DNA of 35,914 bases from Planctomycetales bacterium (GTDB lineage Bacteria > Planctomycetota > Planctomycetia > Pirellulales > JAEUIK01): contig JAGQPT010000297.1 of assembly GCA_020426575.1 (NCBI GenBank), positions 1 through 35,914 on the forward strand. The letters run 5' to 3'. The notes under the pieces are model-generated. The model searched no databases. It saw only the letters and a list, made by a program, of their open reading frames with translations, and was not told where the DNA came from. Shown in pieces: positions 27,075-35,914 of the stretch. Position 1 is the stretch's first letter; each line of letters opens with the position of its first letter. A program made the translations under genes and the position numbers.

Positions 27075-27860
27075 CTAGAAACGCATGGCGGTAAAGCCCC
27101 CGTCGACGTAATAAGCAGCGCCGGTGATGAAGCTGCCGGCATGAGGCGAAAGCAGCAACAGCGTCGTGCCGATGAGCTCGTCCGGTTCGCCGAACCGAGC
27201 CATCGGTGTTTGATTCATGATCTGGGCGACGCGCTGCTCGTCGAGAATCTTGCGATTCTGCTCGGCGGGGAAGAAGCCGGGGCAGAGCGCGTTAACGCGA
27301 ACTCCGTCGGGGGCGAATTCGCGGGCGACGTTTTGGGTGAGATTCAACACGGCGGCCTTTGAGGCCGAGTAGGCAAACACCCGCGACAGCGGCAAGTGGG
27401 ACGTCACGCTGGCGATGTTGACGATTGCGCCGCCCTGGCCTGATTCGACCATGTGGCCGCCAAGGATTTGGCACCCCCAGTGCACGCTACGCAAGTTCGA
27501 GTCGATCACCCGCTGCCAGTCGTCGTCGCTGACTTCGCGATAGGAACTCGCCGCGTTGACTCCGGCGCCATTGACCACGGCATCGAGACGGCCGTAGCGC
27601 TGGAGCGTGGTCGCCAGCAGTGCCTCGAACGACGCGCGCTGCGTCACGTCGAGCTCGACGAACGACGCCACGCCGCCCTGCAACTCGATCGCCTCGACCC
27701 GTTGCTGGCCACGTTCGGCACTGCGGCCGGCGATGACGACGGTGGCACCGGCCTGGGCGATTCCCGTGGCCATCGCTCCACAGAGCACGCCGGTCCCCCC
27801 GGTGACGACGGCAACCTTTCCGTCGAGTCCAAACAGTTTTTGCAGATACTCAGCCGACAT
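27075..27860 (-). CDS. Short-chain dehydrogenase/reductase (gluconate/mannonate oxidoreductase-like)
   Basis: This 261-residue classical SDR has the cofactor motif TGGTGVLCG (20-28), NGAG (97-100, the usual NNAG) and the catalytic triad Ser151, Tyr164, Lys168 in YSASK. AGRS (44-47) at the end of the second strand suggests a preference for NADP over NAD, because there is no Asp there. The opening LFGLDGKVAVVTGG and the overall look resemble gluconate 5-dehydrogenase and D-mannonate oxidoreductase types, which would fit its place after the 6-phosphogluconate dehydrogenase gene. The substrate is not certain. It starts 93 bases after the gnd stop, across a small tandem repeat. Confidence 0.88.
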   Translation of the reverse strand: MSAEYLQKLFGLDGKVAVVTGGTGVLCGAMATGIAQAGATVVIAGRSAERGQQRVEAIELQGGVASFVELDVTQRASFEALLATTLQRYGRLDAVVNGAGVNAASSYREVSDDDWQRVIDSNLRSVHWGCQILGGHMVESGQGGAIVNIASVTSHLPLSRVFAYSASKAAVLNLTQNVAREFAPDGVRVNALCPGFFPAEQNRKILDEQRVAQIMNQTPMARFGEPDELIGTTLLLLSPHAGSFITGAAYYVDGGFTAMRF

Positions 27861-27914
27861 GGGGCAATTGCTTTCTCATGTTCAAAGGTTGCGCGTGCTA
27901 CGTCGCGATGGTGG

Positions 27915-27953
27915 CTACTTAAGCTCACGAGGGCTACTTGGGCTCGCGACGGG

Positions 27954-27973
<20 letters not shown>
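27915..27973 (-). repeat. Three tandem 20-bp copies at the 3' end of gnd
   Basis: Three near-identical units lie at 27954-27973, 27934-27953 and 27915-27933. On the minus strand each reads CCCGTCG(C/T)GAGCCCAAGTA(A/G) or a close variant. The first unit encodes the last residues and stop of gnd; the next two lie after the stop and repeat the same codons and a stop. Confidence 0.85.
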
Positions 27974-29390
<1,417 letters not shown>

Positions 29391-29478
29391 TGTGTTTTGC
29401 TCGTTCTTTTTCTCGTTCGAGATGCGTGTTTGCGTTCGTCACCGCCCGCGCCGCAACTCGTCGCGGCTTCGCCGCCGT

Positions 29479-30345
29479 TCAATCGACGGGCCAGGGGGGC
29501 GACTCGGGAAGATACGTGTCAAATTCGGCAAGCAACCGCGTTTGATAGTCGCCGGCAAACGTGCCGGCAAAGAATCGCTCGATTCCTTCGTCGAACAGAC
29601 GTTGCCAGCTTGCTTCTTCGGCCCCCGGATTGATCGGGTAGAACAAGGCGTCGTTCGCCTTGGCCGCGTTGTAGTCGCCCGGGGCGTCGCCGATCATCAG
29701 CGTGTGGTAGGCCGCGTAGTTCTTGGCCAGCGCAAGCGATTCCTTTTTCGAGGCGGTCTCCTGGCCGCAGATGGCCGTGACGTACTGGGCCAGGCCGTGT
29801 TCGTCCCACTCGCGGCGCAGCGCGTCGTTGGGCGTGGCTGAACAGACGATCAAGTCGGCCTGCTCGGCCATCCGCTCCAGGCATTCGCGAACTTTGGGGA
29901 AGGGCGGCACGCCGCGGACGAACCTCGCCACGGTGTCGTTCACGGCGGTCGACCATTCGAGCGCCCGGCGCAGCTCGGGATCGCCGCCCGACTCGACCAG
30001 CTTGGCCAGCGCCGGGTTACCGAGCTTCGTTTCGCTGGCCATCCAGTCGACCAGCGCCTGGGGAATCTCGATCGTCACGCCGCGAGCCTTCACCTCCGGG
30101 CGCCGCTGGAGCCACTCGAGTGTTTCGACCAGCGCCGGAAAACGGTTTATTCCCCGGCTCTTCGAATAGAGGTTGACGAACTCGGCTGCCTCGCGGGCAT
30201 ACTTGCTCACCGCCTGCAGGTCGTACGAGTTGATCGTGTTCGGGATGAAGCACTCTTTGTGCTTGATTTCCATCGTGTCGAACGCGCAGCCGTCGGAATC
30301 GATGCCGACGAGGAATTTGTGCTTGGACTCGATCTCAACTGTCAT
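29479..30345 (-). CDS. HAD-superfamily hydrolase
   Basis: From the ATG at 30345 the protein has 288 residues; an upstream TTG would add six. HAD motif I is GIDSDGCAFD with Asp16 and Asp18, motif II is VCSATPND, and motif IV is IGDAPGDYNAA. The long insert between motifs I and II is a helical cap. The DSDG form of motif I differs from the usual DxDGT but keeps both aspartates. The protein probably dephosphorylates a sugar phosphate, and its place between phosphofructokinase and 6-phosphogluconate dehydrogenase supports a role in sugar metabolism. It is not closely similar to the HAD protein at 19886-20854. No good ribosome site was seen. Confidence 0.8.
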   Translation of the reverse strand: MTVEIESKHKFLVGIDSDGCAFDTMEIKHKECFIPNTINSYDLQAVSKYAREAAEFVNLYSKSRGINRFPALVETLEWLQRRPEVKARGVTIEIPQALVDWMASETKLGNPALAKLVESGGDPELRRALEWSTAVNDTVARFVRGVPPFPKVRECLERMAEQADLIVCSATPNDALRREWDEHGLAQYVTAICGQETASKKESLALAKNYAAYHTLMIGDAPGDYNAAKANDALFYPINPGAEEASWQRLFDEGIERFFAGTFAGDYQTRLLAEFDTYLPESPPWPVD

Positions 30346-30426
30346 GGGGCGCGCCGTCGTCAAAACTCGATTAATTGGTTTGTTGTTCGCTATGAATGAA
30401 GACCGGAGCGACCGCGTGATCGCCGC

Positions 30427-31716
30427 CTATTTTCGATCGGCCTGGGGCACGTAGCTGGCGAGTTGCTGTTCGGCGTAGATCGGTTCGAAGCGCGTGAGCC
30501 GTTGACGTCCGCCCACGATCGGCAGGCTGACCATGTCGGCGCCGACCAACGGCATGGCGTAGCGGACGAATTCATCCGACACGTCGGTACCGCCTGCGCT
30601 GATCCACGACGCCGGAAAGGCCCGTTCGCTGTTGGCGACTTCGGCAAGCGGCACCTCGTCGTAGCGGACCGTGTAGATCGATCCCTCTTCGCGGAGGATC
30701 GTCGACATGAAGCCGCTTTGTCCACTGGCGGCGAGCAGGGCGGCCATTTCGCCGCACTTGTACGCTTCGTCGAGATCGACCGGCGACGCATAGGCCATCG
30801 AGTGGCGTTGGTCCGTGCCGGGGACGTTCCCCCGAGCCGCCCCTTTCGCCGGCAGGCCCGTTTCGTTGAGGTAATTGACCAGCAACTGCGCCACGGTGAT
30901 GCTGCTGGAACTGAACGACGTGTGGCCGAAGGCGTCTTTGACTTCGCCGATGTCGCCAAAGTGAAATCCCTCGCTGACGACGACGATCGCCCGGCCGTGG
31001 CGGCGCACGCAATCGGCGACGTTGTCGGCCAGTTGTTCCTTGTTGACGCCGCTTTCGGCCAGGTAGATCAGCAGGGGCATTTCCCGCTCGGGATCGGCCA
31101 GTCGCGCCGCGGCGGGGATGTAGCCGATCTTGCGCCCCATCGCCTGCAGCACCAGCACGGGATCGGCCGGGCAGGAGCCCGAGTTCTCTTCGTTGGCATA
31201 TTGCACGTTCTGCATCCAGTAACGCGCGACCGAACCGTAGCCGGGGGTGTGGTCGATCAGGCGAAACTCGCTGTCGCCGACGTCGTTGTCGATCGTCTTG
31301 GGCACGCCGACGCCGACCAGGTCGAGCCCGCGCTGGGCCGCCAGCGCCGCGACCTTGTCGGCCGTGTCCATCGAGTCGTTGCCGCCGATGTAGAGGAAGT
31401 AACCGACGTCGTGGGCGCGGAACACTTCGATCACCCGCTCGAAGTCCTCGTCCTGGCCGGGCTTGAGCTTGTAGCGGCACGTGCCGATCGAACCGGCCGC
31501 CGGCGTGGTCCGCAGCAGGGCGACCTCCTGGGCCGATTGGGCCGAGAGGTCGAGCAACTCCTCCTTGAGCACTCCCTCGATGCCGTGCCGGGCGGCGTAA
31601 ATCGTGCCAATCTCCGGCAACTCACGGGCCGTTTCGATGATCCCGCGCAGGCTGTTGTTGATGACGGGGCTCGGCCCACCACTCTGGGCAACGACAAGAT
31701 TACGGGGGCGGGACAT
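30427..31716 (-). CDS. 6-phosphofructokinase, probably pyrophosphate-dependent
   Basis: From the ATG at 31716 the protein has 429 residues, longer than the 320 of E. coli PfkA and in the range of PPi-type enzymes. GGPSPVIN (13-20) begins the phosphate-binding site. GGNDS (111-115) and PKTIDND (139-145) correspond to GGDGS and PGTIDND of ATP enzymes. Asp114 and Lys140 at the two positions that are Gly in ATP-dependent enzymes are the known markers of PPi use. Asn113 at the Mg-binding Asp position is unusual. The enzyme converts fructose 6-phosphate to fructose 1,6-bisphosphate, reversibly if PPi is used. It is first in the PFK-HAD-gnd-SDR row. Confidence 0.88.
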   Translation of the reverse strand: MSRPRNLVVAQSGGPSPVINNSLRGIIETARELPEIGTIYAARHGIEGVLKEELLDLSAQSAQEVALLRTTPAAGSIGTCRYKLKPGQDEDFERVIEVFRAHDVGYFLYIGGNDSMDTADKVAALAAQRGLDLVGVGVPKTIDNDVGDSEFRLIDHTPGYGSVARYWMQNVQYANEENSGSCPADPVLVLQAMGRKIGYIPAAARLADPEREMPLLIYLAESGVNKEQLADNVADCVRRHGRAIVVVSEGFHFGDIGEVKDAFGHTSFSSSSITVAQLLVNYLNETGLPAKGAARGNVPGTDQRHSMAYASPVDLDEAYKCGEMAALLAASGQSGFMSTILREEGSIYTVRYDEVPLAEVANSERAFPASWISAGGTDVSDEFVRYAMPLVGADMVSLPIVGGRQRLTRFEPIYAEQQLASYVPQADRK

Positions 31717-31800
31717 CGCGAATGACGGTCTCAAAGAGGAAGCATAGTGCCTGCGGCCACGGCCAAAACAAGGATTTTAGTGGCCGACGCGGGGGCTGAC

Positions 31801-31833
31801 AATGCGCCGGTTGAAGTGGCGCCTCGGCGCATT
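31801..31833 (-). terminator. Hairpin after the second DUF1501 gene
   Basis: AATGCGCCG (31801-31809) and CGGCGCATT (31825-31833) form a perfect nine-base stem with a 15-base loop, 11 bases beyond the DUF1501 stop. No T-tract follows on the minus strand, so it may be a weak terminator or an mRNA 3'-end stabiliser. Confidence 0.45.
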
Positions 31834-31844
31834 CTGACCTAGAT

Positions 31845-33329
31845 TTAGGCCAACAAGGCCTGCAGCACGTGGCCGTGCACGTCGGTCAGTCGGCGGTCGA
31901 TGCCGTTGTGGCGGAAGGTGAGCCGTTGGTGGTCCAGGCCCAGCAGGTGCAGGATCGTGGCGTTCAGATCATGCACGCTCGAGACGTCCTGCACCGCCTT
32001 GAACCCGAGCTCGTCGGTCTCGCCGTAGCTCGCGCCGCCTTTGACGCCCGCCCCGGTCAGCCAGGCCGTGAAACCCTGCGGATTGTGATCGCGGCCCTGT
32101 GCGCCCTTTTGGAACATCGGCATCCGGCCAAACTCGGTGCACCAGACCAGCAGCGTTTCCTCCAACAGGCCGCGCTGTTTCATGTCCGTGATCAGCGCCG
32201 CGACGGGTTGGTCCATGATCGGGCCGTGCACGTCGTACTGCTCGCGGAGTTTCTGGTGACCGTCCCAGTTGAGCTTGCCGGCGCTGGCGTACGCACCGTT
32301 GAAGAGCTGCACAAACCGCACGCCGTTTTCGATCAACCGACGTGCCAGGATGCAATTACGGGCGAAGCCCGCCTTGATTTCGTTTTCGGTGTCGTCGGCA
32401 CCGTAGAGGTTGAGCACGTGCGCCGGCTCGCTGGAAAGGTCGCTGATCTTGGGCACCGAGAGCTGCATGCGGGCGGCAAGTTCGTAGCTGGCAATGCGGG
32501 CGGCCAGGTTGCCGTCCCCCGGATGCCGACGAAGGTGTTCGTCGTTGAATTGCCGCAGCAGGTCGCGGGCGGCGGTGTCGGTGGCGGCGTCTACATTCGA
32601 CGGCGGCGCCAGGTTCTTGATCGGCTGGCTGGTGCTCATCGGCGTGCCTTGGAACACGGCCGGCAAGAAGCCCGGCCCCCAGTTGTTCACGCTCGCCTGC
32701 GGCACACCGCGGGGATCGGGGATCGCCACGAACGCCGGCAGGTCCTGGGTCTCCGAACCGAGCGCGTAGGTCACCCACGCCCCGATGCTGGGAAAGCCGT
32801 CCAACACGAAGCCGGTCGAAAGGAAGTTTTCGGCCGGCCCGTGGGTGTTCGACTTGCTCGTTAGCGAGTGCACGAAGACGAGGTCGTCGACGTGTCGCGA
32901 GATATGCGGCACCATGTCGCTGCACATCTTGCCGCACTCGCCGTACGGTCGGAACTGGTACTGTGGTCGTGCGAGATTGCCGGCCGGTCCCTGAAACGTG
33001 ACCGCCGGGCCCCCTTCGAGCGGTTGATCGTCGCGGCGGATCAACTCCGGCTTGTAATCCCAGGTTTCGAGCTGGCTGCACGCGCCGGCACAGAACACGA
33101 CCAACACGTTTTTCGCCCGGGGCGTGAAGTGAGGCGGTCGCGGTGCGTGGGGATGCGCCGGATCGATCACCGGACCACCCGCCGCCAACAGCCGCTCGTC
33201 GCTGAGCAGACTCGCCAGCGCAATAGCGCTCAACCCGGTCGCGGTGCGACCGAGAAAATCGCGCCGACCGAGCAGGTGATGCCCGCCGAGCGAAAGCGCG
33301 TCGTGCTGTGTCGAACGTAGTGGTGTCAT
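31845..33329 (-). CDS. DUF1501 family protein, Tat-exported (second copy)
   Basis: This 494-residue protein has a Tat signal ([12 protein letters not shown], 21-32). The DUF1501 landmarks [34 protein letters not shown] and the C-terminal [13 protein letters not shown] align with the copy at 16425-17918. The alkaline-phosphatase-like fold suggests a hydrolase outside the cytoplasm, with unknown substrate. It starts 31 bases after the DUF1549/1553 gene on the same strand, so the pair forms an operon. The copies have diverged strongly in the middle, which points to different targets rather than recent duplication. Confidence 0.92.
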   Translation of the reverse strand: MTPLRSTQHDALSLGGHHLLGRRDFLGRTATGLSAIALASLLSDERLLAAGGPVIDPAHPHAPRPPHFTPRAKNVLVVFCAGACSQLETWDYKPELIRRDDQPLEGGPAVTFQGPAGNLARPQYQFRPYGECGKMCSDMVPHISRHVDDLVFVHSLTSKSNTHGPAENFLSTGFVLDGFPSIGAWVTYALGSETQDLPAFVAIPDPRGVPQASVNNWGPGFLPAVFQGTPMSTSQPIKNLAPPSNVDAATDTAARDLLRQFNDEHLRRHPGDGNLAARIASYELAARMQLSVPKISDLSSEPAHVLNLYGADDTENEIKAGFARNCILARRLIENGVRFVQLFNGAYASAGKLNWDGHQKLREQYDVHGPIMDQPVAALITDMKQRGLLEETLLVWCTEFGRMPMFQKGAQGRDHNPQGFTAWLTGAGVKGGASYGETDELGFKAVQDVSSVHDLNATILHLLGLDHQRLTFRHNGIDRRLTDVHGHVLQALLA

Positions 33330-33360
33330 GGCAACAGGCGATGCACGCTAGCTTAGTGCT

Positions 33361-35914
33361 TTAGGGAATGAAGAGGAACTCGTTGGTGTTCAGCAGCACC
33401 CGGCACAGCGTCGGCAGGCCGTGTTCGGCAACAACACGGGCGGCGGCCGCGCGCTCTTGCTCACTCGGACGGCGAGACAACGTCAAACGAAACGCCCGGT
33501 CAATTGCTGTGGCGTCATCCGGGGCGCCGCTGGTTGTGTCGCTGGACTCGGCCTCGGCGCGTCGGGCGAGCTCCGTGGCCTGTTCGACGACGAAATCACT
33601 GTTGAAGAGATTGAGCGCCTGGATTGCTGTCGTCGACTGGCTGCGCGACGGCGTCGCCTGGCCCGCGTCGGGGCAATCGAATGCGCCGAACACCGGCACC
33701 GGCTCCATGCGGATCTTGTGGGCGTAGATCATCCGTCGCAACTCGTCCGGCCCAAACGACTGCTTGGGAGGAAACCCGCTCAGTCCGCCGCGGGTTTCGA
33801 AGAAGTCGAACCCCGGCCCGCCCATCTCCAGGTTGAGCCGACCGCTGACGAACAGCATGCAGTCACGAATTGCCTCGGCTTCGAGCCGCCGCGAGGCAAA
33901 ATGCCCCAGCAATCGGTTGTCGGCGTCGACGACCGTCGCCTGAGAATCGACCTGATTGCTCTGGCAAAACGTCTGGGAAAGCAGAATCCGGCGGTGTAGG
34001 CGCTTCATAGACCAGCCGTCCGCGACAAACTGCTGCGCCAACCAATCGAGCAACTGCGGGTGGGTCGGCCGCGCCCCGTTCATGCCGAAGTCGCTGGGCG
34101 TGTCGACTAGACCGTGGCCGAAATGCTGTTGCCACACGCGATTAACGATCACGCGCGCGGTGAGCGGATTCTCGGGACTCGCGATCCAGTCGGCCAGCGC
34201 CGTTCGCCGCTGCTGGTCGGTGACATCGGTTCCCAGGGTGAGTGATCCCAAGGAGACGGGGACGTGCGGAACCGTGGGGTCCAGCCGCTGTTCGGGATCG
34301 CCGCGATTGAGCACAAACGTTTCATGAGGTTCGCGAAACACGCCAGCAAATACCAGTCGCGTCGTTTCGAGCTCATCGCGCCGGGCATCGAGGTCTTTCC
34401 GTTCGTCGATGAGCGGCATCAGCTCGACCGTCCCGCCTGCCGGTTGATTGCGCAATAACGCGTAGACGTCGTCGTGTGGCGTACCCGGCGGCACGCGGTC
34501 GCCAGAACTTGCCACCGTTGTCCATTGCACACCGTCTAGCGACACCTCAATCCGATAGTCGATCGGCAATCGGTCTGCATATTGCCTTTCGCGGTCACGG
34601 GCCCAGCGGATGCGGTCGATTCGCTCAACCCGGGGCAGCTCGAGCTGGACCCAGCCTCCGCCACGCTCGCTGGATATCCAACTCCACTCGTTGCCGAAGC
34701 GACCGTCGTTGATGTGCCCGAGCTGATGGCGGCCTGTTTCCGAGTAGTTGCCCGAGGACGTGGCGATCGTGCCGGTCGCGGCCAGGGCGACGTTGCGCGG
34801 CTCGCTGCCCACCGCGAACACTTCCAGCTCATCGAGGCACGGCTCGTGCAGGTTGTCGTCGATCGTGGCCGCGACGGTAAAGCGAATGAAGCGAGCGTCG
34901 ACCGGTGCGAAGTACTCGTCGTTGCCCGCCGCGTCGACCGGCCCTCGCAGTCTTGGCAGCGTCTTCTCGTCGGCCGGAGCGGCGGCATCGTCGGCTTGCA
35001 GCACGATCACGTCAGCGGCGACGTTGGCCGCACCGCCGCCACAGCGCAGCACCAGCCGCGTTTCTGGCGCCCAGTCGTGTGTGCCGGCGTCCAATAGACC
35101 GCTCCACAGCGGCTTCTTCTCCATGGGCCCTTCGCTCACACCAGAGAAGTGTTGTTGGTTGGCGCGGGCAACTTCCGTTTGATCGTCGCGCGTGTCGAGC
35201 CGCCCGTCGGCGTCGAGCAGGTAGCGGGCGTCGCCGCTCTGCGTGGCGTCGCCATGAGCCCCCCACGACACCCAGAGGTGATAACGCCCCGTGACGCCTG
35301 GATTCCAGGTGAAGACGTCCTCGGACGGCGTGGCTCCATATCGGGTGAAACCGCCGCGGCTAAGATTGCCAAGCCGGTCGTCCGCGCCGACGTCGTCGCG
35401 ATAGCCCCGCTCGCTGCCCGACGGGTTCTCCAGACGTTCGCCGGGCGGTTTCAGTGCCGTGGTCCGCGGGTCGTCATCGTCGATGATCAGCGTGTCTCCA
35501 GGGAAAGCCGGTGGCGCGTACTCTCGCAACTTTGCGTCGAGCTGTGCAATCCGCCGTCCCAACTCGGTGGCGCGCTGTCGACGCAGCTCGTAGTCGGCGT
35601 CGTGGATTTCGCGGTCGCCGTATTCGACGCCAGCGAAGAACGCCTGCATCGAGTAATAGTCCTGCTGCGTGAAGGGATCGAATTTGTGGTCGTGGCAGCG
35701 GGCGCAACCGATCGTGACCCCCAGAAACGTCGCTCCGGTGCCGACGATGATTTCGTCGAGTTCGTCCTGCCGCGCCTGTCGCTTCGAGGCGTCGTCCTGA
35801 CCGATCTGGCCCGGTAGCAGCGCCGCGGCGGCGACTAGAAAACCTGTCGCCCGGTCTTCTCCAACCGCGTCGCCCGCGAGTTGCTCGAACACGAAGCGAT
35901 CGTACGGCTTGTCC
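33361..35914 (-). CDS. DUF1549/DUF1553 planctomycete surface protein (5' end cut by the window)
   Basis: The frame is open to the right edge; the first visible residues DKPYDRFVFEQLAGD are a conserved part of DUF1549, so the N-terminus (signal, probable PSCyt1) lies outside. About 850 residues are visible. CARCHDHKFDP (70-80) ends DUF1549. A segment starting DTLIIDDDDP (about 120-320) resembles golvesin-like carbohydrate-binding modules, with GVTGRYHLWVSWG. A discoidin (F5/8 type C) domain follows at about 330-490 (HINDGRFGNEWSWIS, GGGWVQLELPRVERIDRI). DUF1553 occupies about 590-850, with RVIVNRVWQQHFGHGLV. The two binding-type inserts suggest attachment to a polymer. The DUF1501 gene follows 31 bases downstream. 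Confidence 0.9.
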   Translation of the reverse strand, partial: DKPYDRFVFEQLAGDAVGEDRATGFLVAAAALLPGQIGQDDASKRQARQDELDEIIVGTGATFLGVTIGCARCHDHKFDPFTQQDYYSMQAFFAGVEYGDREIHDADYELRRQRATELGRRIAQLDAKLREYAPPAFPGDTLIIDDDDPRTTALKPPGERLENPSGSERGYRDDVGADDRLGNLSRGGFTRYGATPSEDVFTWNPGVTGRYHLWVSWGAHGDATQSGDARYLLDADGRLDTRDDQTEVARANQQHFSGVSEGPMEKKPLWSGLLDAGTHDWAPETRLVLRCGGGAANVAADVIVLQADDAAAPADEKTLPRLRGPVDAAGNDEYFAPVDARFIRFTVAATIDDNLHEPCLDELEVFAVGSEPRNVALAATGTIATSSGNYSETGRHQLGHINDGRFGNEWSWISSERGGGWVQLELPRVERIDRIRWARDRERQYADRLPIDYRIEVSLDGVQWTTVASSGDRVPPGTPHDDVYALLRNQPAGGTVELMPLIDERKDLDARRDELETTRLVFAGVFREPHETFVLNRGDPEQRLDPTVPHVPVSLGSLTLGTDVTDQQRRTALADWIASPENPLTARVIVNRVWQQHFGHGLVDTPSDFGMNGARPTHPQLLDWLAQQFVADGWSMKRLHRRILLSQTFCQSNQVDSQATVVDADNRLLGHFASRRLEAEAIRDCMLFVSGRLNLEMGGPGFDFFETRGGLSGFPPKQSFGPDELRRMIYAHKIRMEPVPVFGAFDCPDAGQATPSRSQSTTAIQALNLFNSDFVVEQATELARRAEAESSDTTSGAPDDATAIDRAFRLTLSRRPSEQERAAAARVVAEHGLPTLCRVLLNTNEFLFIP

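Noticed and set aside
30463-31725. 420-codon plus-strand frame opposite the phosphofructokinase gene
   Set aside because: It covers the full length of a certain gene in antisense, with biased composition and no motifs.

Overview
The window looks like chromosomal DNA of a planctomycete, probably from the Pirellulales. The GC content is high. Two gene pairs join a DUF1549/DUF1553 protein to a Tat-exported DUF1501 protein, an arrangement largely confined to that phylum. A BlaI/M56 regulator pair carries a DUF1559-type domain, another planctomycete hallmark. The taxonomy is inferred from family content only.

Layout. 1-2.3 kb (minus): the first 36 codons of a retaining GT-B glycosyltransferase of the sucrose/mannosylfructose-phosphate synthase type, a MarR regulator and a GH100-like (invertase-type) glycosidase, possibly a compatible-solute sugar module. 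2.5-6.5 kb (minus): a tightly coupled operon of adenylate kinase, exported blue-copper-like protein, Tat-exported sulfite-oxidase-fold molybdoenzyme and PQQ-type beta-propeller. 6.8-7.8 kb (plus): a fatty-acid desaturase. 7.8-12.5 kb (minus): blaI and a 1404-residue M56 antirepressor-like fusion, preceded by a promoter holding two dyad operators. 12.6-13.05 kb (minus): a PII protein with its own terminator and a sigma-54-like promoter. 13.3-17.9 kb (plus): the first DUF1549/1553 + DUF1501 pair. 18.2-19.1 kb: tRNA-Pro(GGG), with a decayed serine recombinase running antisense into its 3' end. 19.1-19.9 kb: gene-poor DNA.

19.9-31.7 kb is rich in sugar and central carbon metabolism: a HAD hydrolase, a DapA/NanA-type aldolase overlapping a sodium:solute symporter, a divergent GH38-family protein, then a minus-strand row of PPi-type phosphofructokinase, HAD hydrolase, 6-phosphogluconate dehydrogenase and SDR oxidoreductase. 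31.8-35.9 kb (minus): a second DUF1549/1553 + DUF1501 pair, cut by the window edge.

Possible joint roles (inference): the symporter, aldolase and GH38 protein may handle an imported sugar acid or mannoside-like compound, feeding the PFK/Gnd genes. The molybdoenzyme operon looks like a periplasmic oxidoreductase with a dedicated copper electron carrier. The most novel-looking items are the M56-DUF1559-LRR-carboxypeptidase-regulatory fusion with its visible operators, the adk-cupredoxin-molybdoenzyme-propeller operon, and the GH38 protein with a Phe where the catalytic Asp is expected.
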